Shown here in pieces: positions 52,360-62,054 of a stretch of 64,000 bases of DNA. Below the pieces are notes generated by a model. It saw only the letters and a list, made by a program, of their open reading frames with translations. It was not told the origin of the DNA and made no database searches. Numbering within the stretch: position 1 is the stretch's first letter; each line of letters starts with the position of its first letter. Both the position numbers and the translations under genes were made by a program. This DNA comes from Sphingomonas arvum (lineage in GTDB: Bacteria > Pseudomonadota > Alphaproteobacteria > Sphingomonadales > Sphingomonadaceae): assembly GCF_026013565.1 (NCBI RefSeq), contig NZ_JAPDOB010000001.1, positions 372,001-436,000 on the forward strand, read 5' to 3'.

Positions 52360-53157
52360 GTGGGCTGGCTAGGGAGCGTCAGGCTGGCTTTCAGCGTTGA
52401 TGCGGCTGTGCAACGACCTTCGTCCCTCCGCCCGCGTGATCGGGCCGGCGCAATCGCGGCAGTCCTGCTGGTGCATGTCGCCATCCTGGCGGTGCTGCTG
52501 GCCAGTGGACGCGTGCCCCTTGGCGGGCAGGTGCAAGCGTCGGCGATCGAGACGTTCGACGTAGCCGAAACGCCGCCCCCGCCTCCGCAGCCTCCGCCGC
52601 CGGAGCGGCCGCGCGAGCAGGTGGGCCAGGCAAGCCCGCCGAACCTCAAGAGCCAGGCGACGCCGGTGGTCGCGCCGGACCCGGTGGTGTCGCTGCCGCC
52701 AACGACTCCGGTGATCGCCGCGGAGGTTCCAGCGCAGGGCGCCGCTCCGACCCAGGGAGCCGCGCCCATACCTGGGCCAGGCACAGGCGCGGGCGGACTC
52801 GGGAACGGAACGGGCGCCGGGGGATCGGGCAGTGGACCCGGCAGCGGCTCCGGCGGCATCGCCACCGGTCCGCGCCAGATTGCCGGCTCCATCAGCCGAC
52901 GCGACTACCCCCGCGAATTGGAGGGGAGCGACGTCCCGCAGGAGGTCGTGCGCTTGCAATACACCATCGGCGCCGACGGTCGGGTGCACGATTGCCGCAT
53001 CCTTCAGTCAAGCGGGGCGCCGCTGCTCGACCAGCGCACCTGCGAACTGTACGAGCAGCGCTACCGCTACGAACCGGCGCGCGACGCCGCCGGGCAGCCA
53101 GTCCCGATCACCGTACGTGCGGTGCGAAGCTGGTTTCGACGCGGGAGGCTGTTCTAG
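52360..53157 (+). CDS. TonB-like energy transducer
   Basis: 265 residues from GTG 52360; an in-frame GTG at 52408 (MQRPSSLRPR) is a good alternative start. One N-terminal transmembrane helix (~30-50, AIAAVLLVHVAILAVLLAS), a periplasmic Pro-rich region (PPPPPQPPPPERP), a Gly/Ser-rich linker, and a TonB C-terminal-type domain (VVRLQYTIGADGRVHDC..., ~200-265) with two Cys. It would transmit proton-motive force to an outer-membrane receptor. Its stop overlaps the end of the convergent TonB-dependent receptor gene by 4 nt, so the two may be partners. ExbB/ExbD genes are not in the window. Confidence 0.8.
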   Translation: MGWLGSVRLAFSVDAAVQRPSSLRPRDRAGAIAAVLLVHVAILAVLLASGRVPLGGQVQASAIETFDVAETPPPPPQPPPPERPREQVGQASPPNLKSQATPVVAPDPVVSLPPTTPVIAAEVPAQGAAPTQGAAPIPGPGTGAGGLGNGTGAGGSGSGPGSGSGGIATGPRQIAGSISRRDYPRELEGSDVPQEVVRLQYTIGADGRVHDCRILQSSGAPLLDQRTCELYEQRYRYEPARDAAGQPVPITVRAVRSWFRRGRLF

Positions 53158-55202
53158 AAGGTGCCCTTGATCGACAGGCTGAAAATCGGCCCGATCAGCT
53201 GGTTGTTCTTCTGGACAAAGGAAATCGGCGCCACCGTCCGCCGGCCGTCATAGACGGTGCGATCCTGGCGATGCCGCGCGTTGAGCAGGTTCGATACCTC
53301 GGCCCTGACGGTCAGCCCATACAGGTTCTTGTGCTCCACGAACGCGCTCAGCCACCACGGGCCTTCCCAGCTATGATAAACCTCCGTGAGGTAATAGTTG
53401 CGCGCATAGTCGTCGCTGCTGAGGCCGGCGCCCCAAGCAAATGGGGTCCCGGGCACGTCGTGACGGAGCGTTGCATCGACGAAATAGAAGCGATTGCCGC
53501 TGATCGGACGACGCTCGCCCGTCAGCGGGTCCTTGACCCGGCTGCGGTCGAAGCCGGCATTGAAGTCGAGCTTGGCACCCTTCCAGCCGAGCGGATCGAA
53601 GTTGATGGTCGACGTGCTCTCCATGCCGACCCGGGTGGCGCTCGGCAGGTTGCCGATGCCCTCGCCATCGTCGCCGATCGGGATGATGTCGATGATGTCC
53701 GAAATCTTGTAGTAATAGGCCTTGAGCCTGGTCTTGCCCCAGCGGCCTAGCTCGCGGCCGACCTCCACTTCCGTTTCCCAGCTCTGCGGCGGGACCAGGT
53801 CCGGGTTGCCGGCATTCTGCCGGTCGGACGTCAGCTTGGGCTGCGCCAGGAAATCGTAGAAGCTGATCTGGCCGACGCGGCGACGTAGCTTGAAGCTGGC
53901 GTCCCATCCGTCCGCGGGGCGCCAACCAAGGTTGAGGCTGCCTTTAGGCCGGAAGAACTTGCGGGCGGGCAGGTCGCCGTCGACCCGCTCCAGCCGACTG
54001 ATCTCGCCGCCGCCGGCCAGCTGCAGGCTCAGCCGCGGTGTCAGCGCGCGGCTGAAGGTCAGGATGCTCTCGTAGCGGACCTCTTGCACTTCACCCGAAC
54101 CTTCGGGGAAGTCGCGCTCCTGGAATTCGCCGGTGGGCGATAGCTCGAACAGGCTGCCGCGCTGGTCGAGAGAGTTGAAGGCCCGCTCGAGCGACAGCTG
54201 CCAGTCGTTCTTGCCGCTCTTCCAGCCGTATTCGGCCCGCGCGATGGTCTCGCCGATCAGGCTGTCACGGCGGAAACGCACGCCTTGAGAAGGAGCGCCG
54301 CTGTCGAAGCTGTTGACCTGCGTGGTGGTGACCGGCTCATGATCGTGGTGGCGGACGCCGATCAGCTTGAGGCGCCCGGGTCCAAGCGCGAATTCGTAGT
54401 CGGCGTTGACGTCATAATAATAGCCCGCGAGCTTGCCTTGCGTGACCCGGGCGCGGTTGTCGCCGTCCACCCGGATGCGCTGGTCCCGCTGGTCGAACGG
54501 GTTCCAGTAGGGCGTGTAGCCGAGCAGCAGGTTGCCGACGGAAGAGCCGGGCCCGTCAAGCTTCAGCTTGGTCTCGAACGTCAGCAGATTGCTCTCGCCG
54601 TGATAGCGTTCATTCCGGCGTTCGATTAGCGAACCGGCGCGATCGTAGATCAGGACCGGACCGCCAAACCCTCCGCGCCCAGTGTCGTTCTTGGCCGACA
54701 GCGTATACTCGACCGGACCGGTGCTGCCTGTGTAGCTTATCGAGCCAGCGTAGAGGTCGGGCTTGGTATAATGCGCCCGGAAGCTCGGATTAAATTCGAA
54801 CTGGCCCGACGACTTCGCCGCGCGGGCGACGATCACGTTGGCGACCTGCCCAGTCAGGCCGGCGATGCCGAGGGTGGCCGCGTCGAGTACCTCGATGCGC
54901 TGGACGTTGGCGACGGCCGTGCGCTGCAGTTCCTGGAGCGCCCCGCCAGACTTGTTGGCGATGCGCTGGCCATTGATCAGCACGTTCTCCGACGCCTGGC
55001 CCAGGCCGCGCTCGTTATCCGCGCTGCGGATCGTGAAGCCGGGAAGCTGCACCAGCATATCGTAAGCGGTCTTGGGCGCGAAACGGGCGAAGTCGGCCGG
55101 CGTGTAGACCGACTTGGGCGGTGCCACTGGCGGTTGTGCCAAGGCCGGAGCGCCGAGCAGCGCGGCCGTTGCGAGGAGACCGGCAAGCAGGGAACGCAAC
55201 AT
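53154..55202 (-). CDS. TonB-dependent outer-membrane receptor (BlaI/M56 locus)
   Basis: 682 residues from ATG 55202 (AGGAG 8 nt upstream). Signal peptide MLRSLLAGLLATAALLGAPALAQ. Plug domain begins SVYTPADFARFAPKTAYDMLVQLPGFTIR and includes GLGQASENVLINGQRIANKSGGALQELQR; the barrel ends FSLSIKGTF with a terminal Phe, needed for outer-membrane insertion. The function is uptake of an unknown ligand with TonB. It is 50 nt from the repeat-protein gene and may be part of the BlaI-M56 operon. Ends tail-to-tail with the TonB gene. Confidence 0.87.
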   Translation of the reverse strand: MLRSLLAGLLATAALLGAPALAQPPVAPPKSVYTPADFARFAPKTAYDMLVQLPGFTIRSADNERGLGQASENVLINGQRIANKSGGALQELQRTAVANVQRIEVLDAATLGIAGLTGQVANVIVARAAKSSGQFEFNPSFRAHYTKPDLYAGSISYTGSTGPVEYTLSAKNDTGRGGFGGPVLIYDRAGSLIERRNERYHGESNLLTFETKLKLDGPGSSVGNLLLGYTPYWNPFDQRDQRIRVDGDNRARVTQGKLAGYYYDVNADYEFALGPGRLKLIGVRHHDHEPVTTTQVNSFDSGAPSQGVRFRRDSLIGETIARAEYGWKSGKNDWQLSLERAFNSLDQRGSLFELSPTGEFQERDFPEGSGEVQEVRYESILTFSRALTPRLSLQLAGGGEISRLERVDGDLPARKFFRPKGSLNLGWRPADGWDASFKLRRRVGQISFYDFLAQPKLTSDRQNAGNPDLVPPQSWETEVEVGRELGRWGKTRLKAYYYKISDIIDIIPIGDDGEGIGNLPSATRVGMESTSTINFDPLGWKGAKLDFNAGFDRSRVKDPLTGERRPISGNRFYFVDATLRHDVPGTPFAWGAGLSSDDYARNYYLTEVYHSWEGPWWLSAFVEHKNLYGLTVRAEVSNLLNARHRQDRTVYDGRRTVAPISFVQKNNQLIGPIFSLSIKGTF

Positions 55203-55252
55203 GGAGGTCTCCTGGTGAGGTGAGGGGCAGCGTGGCTGGAAGCGGGCCTGCG

Positions 55253-56119
55253 TCAAGGCATCAGCCCCGCGACCTTCAAGCGGATGAGCTCGTCCGCTGA
55301 CAGGCGCGACGACTGCGGCGGGCGCAGCGAGCGGACGAACTCGGGCGTGACGTTCAGCGCCTTGGCCTGGATCAGGGTCGCCACCGGCAGCGCCGGATAC
55401 CCCGCTTCCCGGAAGCCGCGAATGAACTCGGGCGTGATGTCCAGCGCCTTCAATTGGATGAGCTCAGACGCCGGAATGCGCCCGTAGCCCTGGCGGCCGA
55501 GCGCCGCGACGTATGATGGGCTGATGTCCAGCGCCTTGAAGGCGAGCAGGTCGCCGACGTTGGCCGGCTTGTAACCTCCGCGGGCGAGCTCGCCGATATA
55601 GGCGGGGGTGACGCCGAGGGCCGCCAGGCCGGTCAGGTCGTCGGCGCTGACCCGGGTGTAGCCCGCGTCCGCCACCGCATTGACCAGCGCGGACGTGGCG
55701 CCGACAAGGGTGAGGCCGAGCGCCTCCTCTTCGTCGGGAGCCTCGATACCGCGGCTGGCAAGCAGGGCGGCGAAGCGCGGGTCGGCCTTGAAGTCGCATT
55801 GGCCGCCGGCATGTCCAGCGCGCTGCGCGGCACCGCGGCAATCGACGCGGCCGGCGTCGCGGACCAGCGCGAACCCGATCGCTCCCGAACCGGCGCGCAG
55901 CGCGTCAGTGTTCAGGCCGGCAAGTTCGTTCGGGCGATAGCTGCTGCTGCTGTGCATGCCCGAGCGCCGGCCGTCGCGCAGGGTTAGCTGCACCCGGTCC
56001 ACCCGGTCGGTCCCCGACAGGGTGAAGCCGAGCTCGCCGACGTTCGCGGCCATGGTCGAGGAGGCCACACCGATGCCGGCGAGGCAGATGGCGGCGAGGA
56101 GTGCGAAGAACTTATACAT
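55253..56119 (-). CDS. Secreted helical-repeat partner of the M56 sensor
   Basis: 288 residues from ATG 56119 (AGGAG 8 nt upstream). Signal peptide YKFFALLAAICLAGIGVASSTMA. Residues ~25-125 form a unique beta-rich part with three Cys. From ~150 on there are about five copies of a ~27-residue helical repeat (I/L-x-LKALDITPEFIRGFREAGY pattern). The same repeat occurs in the C-terminal part of the adjacent M56 sensor (56209). Probably periplasmic; it could bind the sensor's outer domain or a shared ligand. Function unknown. Co-oriented with blaI-M56, 89 nt after the sensor gene. Confidence 0.65.
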   Translation of the reverse strand: MYKFFALLAAICLAGIGVASSTMAANVGELGFTLSGTDRVDRVQLTLRDGRRSGMHSSSSYRPNELAGLNTDALRAGSGAIGFALVRDAGRVDCRGAAQRAGHAGGQCDFKADPRFAALLASRGIEAPDEEEALGLTLVGATSALVNAVADAGYTRVSADDLTGLAALGVTPAYIGELARGGYKPANVGDLLAFKALDISPSYVAALGRQGYGRIPASELIQLKALDITPEFIRGFREAGYPALPVATLIQAKALNVTPEFVRSLRPPQSSRLSADELIRLKVAGLMP

Positions 56120-56208
56120 CGGACTACTCCTTCTTCAATCTGGTTGGGGCAAGGCTTCCCCGATCGCCCAGGAAGGGCGTTGGTGCGGTCTGGTCGGTGA
56201 TCAGATAA

Positions 56209-58044
56209 CTAGTTGTCGTCGGGCTCTTCGGGGGGCTCAGGCGGCTCCGGTGGCTCGTCCTTGTCGTGCCGGTTTGCCACTACCCCTCGTCGCAAGCCGC
56301 GAAGGTCGTTGGCGCTGATCCCGTGTGCTCGCAGTTCCACCAGCTTGTCGGGCGTGAGGCCGCCGATCCCAGCCTGGCGCAGGCTGCGGATGTAATCGGC
56401 CGTGACGTTGAGCGCGCGCATGCTGGTGAGGTCGTCGATCGACAGACCGCGGTATCCGGCCGAGGCAAGATCGGCGACATAGGCCGGCGACACGCCGACT
56501 GCCCGCGCGCCTACCAGGTCGTCGATGTCCGATGGACGGTAGCCGGCCCGGGTCATCTCGCGCAGCCAGTCCGGAGTCACTCCTACCGCCTTAAGCTCGA
56601 TCAGATCGTCGTCGTCGATCCGGGCGTAAGGAGCAGCGGCCCGGAGGGCGGCGGCATAGTCGCCGGTCACGCCCATCGCCTTGAACGCGATGGCGCGTTC
56701 CACGGGCTCCATGTCACGGTGCGCGCGCTTAACGTTCGGGCCGACCGGTCCCACTGGGCCAACCGGACCCACCAGACCGCGTGGGCCCACGGTCGGGGGC
56801 ACGGGCGTAAGCGGGGTCGGCGGAGTCCAACCCGGGTGCGGGTGGGCTGCGGCCAGCTTGACCTGTTCCGCTACCTTGGCTCCGTCAACCAGCCCGGCTT
56901 CCGCCAGGGCGGAGGTCACGCTGGCGCGGGCGATCTCGCCGCTGTCTGCGGTGGCTTGAGTCACCGCCCTGGCCACCACGGCGGGGAGCGAGCGCTCAAG
57001 GTTTGGAGCATTGAAGCTGACCGGGGCGCGGCTCTCGACCGTGGCGGCGGCGGGGGTGAAGCTCACCGCCGCCAGCGGCGCCGCCGTGGCGACCACGCCA
57101 AGAGCTAGGCCGGCGCCGAAGCCGCGCGCTACCGGGCCACGCGGCAGGCTGTTGTCCAGCACGCGGCGGACGCGGCGGGTCAGGCTGCCTTTGCCGGGCG
57201 CGACGCCGTGCGCGCCGAGCAGCAGGCCCTTGCTGTCGTGGCGGGCGACCCCCACCAGCAATTCGGCATAGTCGGCGTTCGGGACGTCGGCGGCGAGCAC
57301 CGCGTCATCGGCCGTTTCCTCGCGCAGCTGGTGCGCCTCGCGGGCGAGCATCCAGACCAGCGGGTTGAACCAGTGCATGGCGGTTACGGCGCGTGCCAGC
57401 AGCAGCTTGGCCCAGTCGAGGCCGCGGACATGGGCCAGCTCATGGGCGATCACCGCCTCGGCATCGCCGCGCGCGTCCAGCGCTTCCTCGTTGAGCAGGA
57501 TTACCGGCCGCAGCAGGCCCCAGCTGATGGGCGAGCGGAGGTCGGGGCTGGTGAGCAGGGCGGTGCCATGCTTGAAATCCATGCGCCGCTGGGCGTGGGC
57601 GAGCGCGGTCAGCCACGACGGCTCGACCAGGACACTGGCGCGGGCGCGAAGGGCGAACAGGCGAAGCAACGCCAGCGCGGTGATGGCCAGCAGCACCGTC
57701 GCGGGCAGGCCGTAGAGCAATGGCCACCATTGCACTCCGCCGGACGGCTCGGCCACCGACGGCAGGCTTGCTTCGGCAACGACCGGCGCGACGGCGGTGC
57801 TGGTCACCTTCGGCTCCACCAGGTAGCTCGGCGCCGGGGCGGCGCTGCTCACGAACCCCGGTGCTTCCACCACCAGCTGCGGTAGGAACATGGAGCCGAG
57901 CGGCACGATCAGCAGCGCCAGCAGGCCGAAGTGCGCAAGCATGCTGCGCTCGGCCGCCGACCGGTTCGCAAGCAGGCGCAGCAAGCCGAGGGTCACGCCG
58001 GAAACCAGCAGCGATTTCAGGACGAAGGGCAGGATCAGGTCCAT
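56209..58044 (-). CDS. M56 family metallopeptidase, BlaR1-like sensor with helical repeats
   Basis: 611 residues from ATG 58044. N-terminal transmembrane segments (LILPFVLKSLLVSGVTLG; LLALLIVPLGSMFL) and a further one near 108-130. The zinc motif is HELAH (201-205), with a further acidic stretch REETADD at ~240. A second transmembrane pair and a Pro/Gly linker follow, including a short collagen-like GPVGPVGPVGPN near 435. From ~455 there are about five helical repeats (ELKAVGVTPDWLREMTRAGYR), then an acidic, Pro-rich tail. Unlike BlaR1 of Staphylococcus, no penicillin-binding domain is seen; the repeats take its place. Probable role: on sensing, cleave the BlaI repressor encoded 1 nt upstream. 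Confidence 0.85.
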   Translation of the reverse strand: MDLILPFVLKSLLVSGVTLGLLRLLANRSAAERSMLAHFGLLALLIVPLGSMFLPQLVVEAPGFVSSAAPAPSYLVEPKVTSTAVAPVVAEASLPSVAEPSGGVQWWPLLYGLPATVLLAITALALLRLFALRARASVLVEPSWLTALAHAQRRMDFKHGTALLTSPDLRSPISWGLLRPVILLNEEALDARGDAEAVIAHELAHVRGLDWAKLLLARAVTAMHWFNPLVWMLAREAHQLREETADDAVLAADVPNADYAELLVGVARHDSKGLLLGAHGVAPGKGSLTRRVRRVLDNSLPRGPVARGFGAGLALGVVATAAPLAAVSFTPAAATVESRAPVSFNAPNLERSLPAVVARAVTQATADSGEIARASVTSALAEAGLVDGAKVAEQVKLAAAHPHPGWTPPTPLTPVPPTVGPRGLVGPVGPVGPVGPNVKRAHRDMEPVERAIAFKAMGVTGDYAAALRAAAPYARIDDDDLIELKAVGVTPDWLREMTRAGYRPSDIDDLVGARAVGVSPAYVADLASAGYRGLSIDDLTSMRALNVTADYIRSLRQAGIGGLTPDKLVELRAHGISANDLRGLRRGVVANRHDKDEPPEPPEPPEEPDDN

Positions 58045-58045
58045 C

Positions 58046-58426
58046 TCAGCGCTCCCCTTGCTCGCGGCGGGCCCGGGCGATCATCTGCTCAAGCTCGTCC
58101 AGCTCGTTCGTGTCGAGCTTGTCGGACATGCCGAGCAGAGCGCTGGCGGCGCTGGTCGCCGAGCCGTTGAAGAACACGCGGACGACGTCGGACAACGCCG
58201 ACTTGCGCGCGGTCTGGTCGGAGACGGTCGGGCTATAGAGAAAGCCACGCTCGCTATCCGCGCGGCGGACCACCCCCTTGTCCTCGAGCCGCTTGAGCAT
58301 GGTCCGCACGGCCGAGCCACTGAGCGGCTGCGGCAGGGCGTCGGTCACTTCCGACGCCGTCATCTCGCCCTGCGCATAGAGCAGGTCGACGATCTGGCGT
58401 TCCTTCGGCGGCAATCGGTTGAGCAC
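58046..58426 (-). CDS. BlaI/MecI-family transcriptional repressor
   Basis: 126 residues from GTG 58426, with GAAGGA 8 nt upstream; the longer frame would run across the operator. Winged-helix DNA-binding part: LPPKERQIVDLLYAQGEMTASEVTDALPQPLSGSAVRTMLKRLEDKGVVRR, then a dimerisation helix region (SALSDVVRVFFNGSATSAASALLGM). It probably represses its own operon by binding the two TACA-TT-TGTA palindromes just upstream (58443-58474). Proteolysis by the M56 protein would lift repression. No beta-lactamase gene is nearby. Confidence 0.88.
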   Translation of the reverse strand: MLNRLPPKERQIVDLLYAQGEMTASEVTDALPQPLSGSAVRTMLKRLEDKGVVRRADSERGFLYSPTVSDQTARKSALSDVVRVFFNGSATSAASALLGMSDKLDTNELDELEQMIARARREQGER

Positions 58427-58442
58427 GACTCGCGTCCTTCTA

Positions 58443-58474
58443 GCTACATTTGTAGCGTGTGCTACATTTGTAGC
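58443..58474. promoter_or_regulatory. Two BlaI-type operators upstream of blaI
   Basis: GCTACATTTGTAGC occurs twice, at 58443-58456 and 58461-58474, 18 nt apart centre to centre. Each is a perfect palindrome with a TT centre and contains TACA-N2-TGTA, near the BlaI/MecI operator consensus. The position, 17-48 nt upstream of the blaI GTG, fits repression of the operon. Confidence 0.85.
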
Positions 58475-58523
58475 GCCGGTGCAAGTACGGTTTCTCGCCG
58501 TTTGTCGAACGACCAACGGATGA

Positions 58524-59024
58524 TCAGGGGAGCTTGCGGATGGTTTCCTCGACGTGGGCTACGCGCACGCCGAGCTTGGCGACCTCCAGATGGTTGAGCA
58601 CGGTGCGGCCGTCCGGCTGAAGCGCAAGCTGCTGGTGAACGTCGAGACCGCCCTTCATCCGATACCGTATCTGGGCCCGCGGGCCGGCGACCGTCAGGGC
58701 CACGGGACCGACCGCTTCCGTCAGGCTGCCGGAGTAGCGGCCGGGTGCCACCGGCCGGATCGTCCACACGCGCGTGCGCGGCGCCTTGCCTTCCTGACTG
58801 ATGCGCTGGGTCAGGACGAGGCCGCCGCCGCCGGTTGGGCGCCCGCTGCTTTCGACCCGCATGGCGCGAGCGCCGGCGAAGATCTGGTGGAGCTCACCAC
58901 GTCCTTCCGTGCGGCCGGTGAAGAAGGCGATTGGGTCAAGCCGGGCACTGGTGTCCGCCGGCAGGTGGACGGACGTGCAAGCGTTCAGCGGGAGGGCGGC
59001 GGCAAGGAGGGCGAAGTGACGCAT
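58524..59024 (-). CDS. DUF3833-like lipoprotein
   Basis: 166 residues. Lipoprotein signal with Cys16 in LNACTSV. The remainder fits the DUF3833 family: DPIAFFTGRTEGRGELHQIFAGARAMRVESSG, WTIRPVAPGRYSGSLTEAVGPVALTVAGP, and a C-terminal strand-rich part. Function unknown. Upstream of, and in the same direction as, blaI, but its stop (58524) is separated from the operators by 49 nt; it is unlikely to be part of that operon. Located 29 nt downstream of the acs gene. Confidence 0.65.
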   Translation of the reverse strand: MRHFALLAAALPLNACTSVHLPADTSARLDPIAFFTGRTEGRGELHQIFAGARAMRVESSGRPTGGGGLVLTQRISQEGKAPRTRVWTIRPVAPGRYSGSLTEAVGPVALTVAGPRAQIRYRMKGGLDVHQQLALQPDGRTVLNHLEVAKLGVRVAHVEETIRKLP

Positions 59025-59053
59025 GGGCTCACAACGCTTATAGACCGGGTGGT

Positions 59054-60982
59054 TCAGCCAGAACGTCCGGCGACCAGTTGATCGACGACGCCCGGATCGG
59101 CCAACGTGGAGGTGTCACCAAGGCTCGAGAGCTCGCCTTCTGCGATCTTGCGCAGGATGCGACGCATGATCTTGCCGCTGCGGGTCTTGGGCAGGGCAGG
59201 GGCGAACTGGATGTGTTCGGGGATCGCGAGAGCGCCGATGTGCTTGCGAACCTCGGCGTTCAGTTCGGCCTTCAACCCGTCGTCGCCCTCGGTGCCGGCG
59301 TTGAGGGTGACGAATGCGTGGATCGCCTGGCCCTTGATGTCGTGGGGCACGGGTACGACGGCAGCTTCGGCCACCGACTTATGTTCGACCAGTGCGCTTT
59401 CGACCTCCGCCGTACCGATGCGGTGTCCGGACACATTGATGACGTCGTCCACCCGGCCGGTAATCCAATGATAGCCATCCTCGTCGCGGCGACAGCCGTC
59501 CGCCGTGAAGTACATGCCCGGGTAGGCGCTGAAGTAGGTCTGGAAGAAGCGGTCGTCGTCGCCCCAGATGGTGCGCGCCTGCGCCGGCCAGGAGGCAGCA
59601 AGGCAGAGATTGCCGCTGGCCGCGCCGTGCAGCTCCTGGTGCTCGCTGTCGACCAACACGGTGCGGACGCCGGGCAGGGGCAAGGTGGCCGAGCCGGGCT
59701 TGAGGTCGGTGGCGCCGGGGAAGGGTGAGATCAGGATTCCACCCGTCTCCGTCTGCCACCAAGTGTCAACAATCGGACAGCGGCCGTCGCCCACGACATG
59801 GTAATACCATTCCCACGCTTCCGGATTGATCGGCTCGCCGACCGTGCCGAGCAGGCGGATGGACTGGCGCGAGTGGGCCTTCACCGGCGCCTCGCCCTCG
59901 CGCATCAGGGCGCGGATCGCGGTCGGCGCGGTGTAGAAGATGGTGACGCCGAGCCGGTCGCAAGTTTCCCACAAGCGGCCGAAGTCGGGATAGTTGGGGA
60001 CGCCGTCGAACATGACGCTGGTCGCGCCGTTCAGCAGCGGGCCGTAGACGACATAGCTGTGGCCGGTGATCCAACCGATGTCGGCCGTGCACCAGAAGAC
60101 GTCGCTGTCCTCGGCGCCGAAGATCCAGTCGAAGGTGGTGGCGGCCCAGACCGAATAGCCGCCAACGGTATGCACCAGCCCCTTGGGCTTGCCGGTTGAG
60201 CCCGAGGTATAAAGGATGAACAGCGGGTCCTCCGCGTCCATCGCTTCCGGCTCGGCTTCGATCTCAAGGCTGTCGCGGACGGCCGAGTAGCTGATGTCGC
60301 GCCCGTCGTGCATCGGCACGTCGGCGCCGGTGCGGGTGACGACGATCACCGTCTCGATGCCGCTGCTCATGGCCAGCGCGGCGTCGACGTTGGCCTTCAA
60401 CGGAATGACCTTGCCACCGCGCACGCCCTGGTCGGCGGTGATGACCGCGCGGGCGCCGCAATCGTCGATCCGGCCGGCCAGGCTTTCGGGCGAGAACCCA
60501 CCGAACACGACCGAATGGACGGCGCCGATCCGGGCGCAGGCGAGCATCGCCGCCGCCGCTTCCGGGATCATCGGCATGTAGATCATTACCCGGTCGCCGC
60601 GCCCGATGCCTTGGCGACGGAGCAGGTTGGCGAAGCGACAGGTCTCTTGCGTAAGCTCCCGGTAGGTCCAGGCGCGGCCGGCGCCGGGCTGGTCGGGCTC
60701 GAAAATCAATGCGGGACGGTCGCCGCGTGTCGCCAGATGCCGGTCGAGGCAGTTGACCGAAAGGTTGAGTTGCCCGTCCTCGTACCAGCGGATGTGGAAG
60801 TCGGCCTGCCCAAAGCTCCATTCGCCGGTTCGCGTGGGGAACCGAGACCAGTCAAGCCTCCGCGCCTGCTCCAGCCAGAAGCCATCCGGATCCTCGTCGG
60901 CGAAGCGGCGCAGCTTGGCCAGCTCGTCCGGCCCGATCCGGGCGCTGAAGTGCTCCGGGACCGGGTGGACGGCGTGGCTCAT
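59054..60982 (-). CDS. acs: Acetyl-CoA synthetase
   Basis: 642 residues, the usual length. Adenylate-forming signature [15 protein letters not shown] (~255), [34 protein letters not shown] with the hinge Asp, and [18 protein letters not shown] carrying the regulatory Lys. It makes acetyl-CoA from acetate and ATP through an acetyl-adenylate. The ATG overlaps the stop of the alcohol dehydrogenase gene (ATGA), so these are translated together, suggesting an alcohol-aldehyde-acid-CoA line; the aldehyde dehydrogenase itself is not in the window. Confidence 0.94.
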   Translation of the reverse strand: MSHAVHPVPEHFSARIGPDELAKLRRFADEDPDGFWLEQARRLDWSRFPTRTGEWSFGQADFHIRWYEDGQLNLSVNCLDRHLATRGDRPALIFEPDQPGAGRAWTYRELTQETCRFANLLRRQGIGRGDRVMIYMPMIPEAAAAMLACARIGAVHSVVFGGFSPESLAGRIDDCGARAVITADQGVRGGKVIPLKANVDAALAMSSGIETVIVVTRTGADVPMHDGRDISYSAVRDSLEIEAEPEAMDAEDPLFILYTSGSTGKPKGLVHTVGGYSVWAATTFDWIFGAEDSDVFWCTADIGWITGHSYVVYGPLLNGATSVMFDGVPNYPDFGRLWETCDRLGVTIFYTAPTAIRALMREGEAPVKAHSRQSIRLLGTVGEPINPEAWEWYYHVVGDGRCPIVDTWWQTETGGILISPFPGATDLKPGSATLPLPGVRTVLVDSEHQELHGAASGNLCLAASWPAQARTIWGDDDRFFQTYFSAYPGMYFTADGCRRDEDGYHWITGRVDDVINVSGHRIGTAEVESALVEHKSVAEAAVVPVPHDIKGQAIHAFVTLNAGTEGDDGLKAELNAEVRKHIGALAIPEHIQFAPALPKTRSGKIMRRILRKIAEGELSSLGDTSTLADPGVVDQLVAGRSG

Positions 60983-62040
60983 TCGGCGGGCTGCTCCAGC
61001 GTGCTCATGTCGATCACGAAGCGATAACGAACGTCGTTCCTGAGCAGGCGCTCATAGGCGTCGTTCACCTCGTCCATGCGGATCGTCTCCACCTCCGGAT
61101 AGATGTCCTTGGCGGCGCAGAAGTCCAGCATTTCCTGCGTCTCCGGAATGCCGCCGATGGCCGAGCCGCCGACCGCGCGGTTCCACATGATGAGGTTGCC
61201 GCCGGTGAACGGCGGCATCTCCATCAGCGCGCCGACGATCACCATCCGCCCCGAGCGCCCGAGCAGCTGCAGGTAGGGGTCGATCGGATGGCTTACCGGA
61301 ATGGTGTTGAGGATGAAGTCGAAGCGGGTCCGCGCCGCCTTCATCTGCGCCTTGTCGGTCGAGATGATGACGTCGTGCGCGCCCAGCTCACGCGCGTCCT
61401 CGCCCTTGCTCGGCGTGGTGGTGATCATGGTCACGTGCGCGCCCATCGCTGCGGCGAGCTTCACGCCCATGTGGCCGAGCCCGCCCAGGCCGACCACCGC
61501 AACCTTCGTGCCGGTACCGACATCGTATTGGCGCAGCGGCGAGTAGGTGGTGATGCCGGCGCACAGCAGCGGCGCGACGCGGGTCACGTCCATGCCGTCC
61601 GGCACCTTTAGGACGAAGTGGTCGCGCACGACGATATGGTCGGTGTAGCCGCCCTTGGTGATGGTGCCGTCATGGTAATCGGCACTGTTGTAGGTCTGGA
61701 CGCTGCCCTTGCGGCAGAACACTTCCCAGCCCTCCAGGCACTGGTCGCATTCCATGCAGCTGTCGACCATGCAGCCGACCGCGACCGTGTCGCCGACCTG
61801 GTGACGGGTGACCTCGTCGCCGACCGCGGTGACAGTGCCGACGATCTCGTGGCCAGGGACCACCGGGTATTTGCTGCCCCGCCAGTCGTTGCGGCAGGTG
61901 TGGAGGTCGCTGTGGCAGATGCCGGCGTGCGTGATCCGGATGGCGACGTCATTCGGACGGAGGTCGCGGCGTTCGAAACGGATCGGTTTAAGCGGCTGGT
62001 CGGGGGCGTCGGTGCCCCAGCCGATGGCTTGGGTGGGCAA
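60979..62040 (-). CDS. Zinc-dependent NAD(P) alcohol dehydrogenase (CAD/YahK-like)
   Basis: 353 residues from TTG 62040 (AGGAG ~10 nt upstream). Catalytic zinc ligands Cys in [10 protein letters not shown] and His in PGHEIVGTV; structural zinc cysteines in [15 protein letters not shown]; nucleotide motif [11 protein letters not shown] with a later RSGRM loop. This pattern fits the cinnamyl-alcohol/YahK-type aldehyde reductases, acting on primary alcohols or aldehydes with NADPH or NADH. Coupled by ATGA to acs and 14 nt from the CoA-lyase gene, so part of a C2/C3-metabolism operon by position. Confidence 0.88.
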   Translation of the reverse strand: MPTQAIGWGTDAPDQPLKPIRFERRDLRPNDVAIRITHAGICHSDLHTCRNDWRGSKYPVVPGHEIVGTVTAVGDEVTRHQVGDTVAVGCMVDSCMECDQCLEGWEVFCRKGSVQTYNSADYHDGTITKGGYTDHIVVRDHFVLKVPDGMDVTRVAPLLCAGITTYSPLRQYDVGTGTKVAVVGLGGLGHMGVKLAAAMGAHVTMITTTPSKGEDARELGAHDVIISTDKAQMKAARTRFDFILNTIPVSHPIDPYLQLLGRSGRMVIVGALMEMPPFTGGNLIMWNRAVGGSAIGGIPETQEMLDFCAAKDIYPEVETIRMDEVNDAYERLLRNDVRYRFVIDMSTLEQPAE

Positions 62041-62054
62041 GGGAAATGAGCTCC

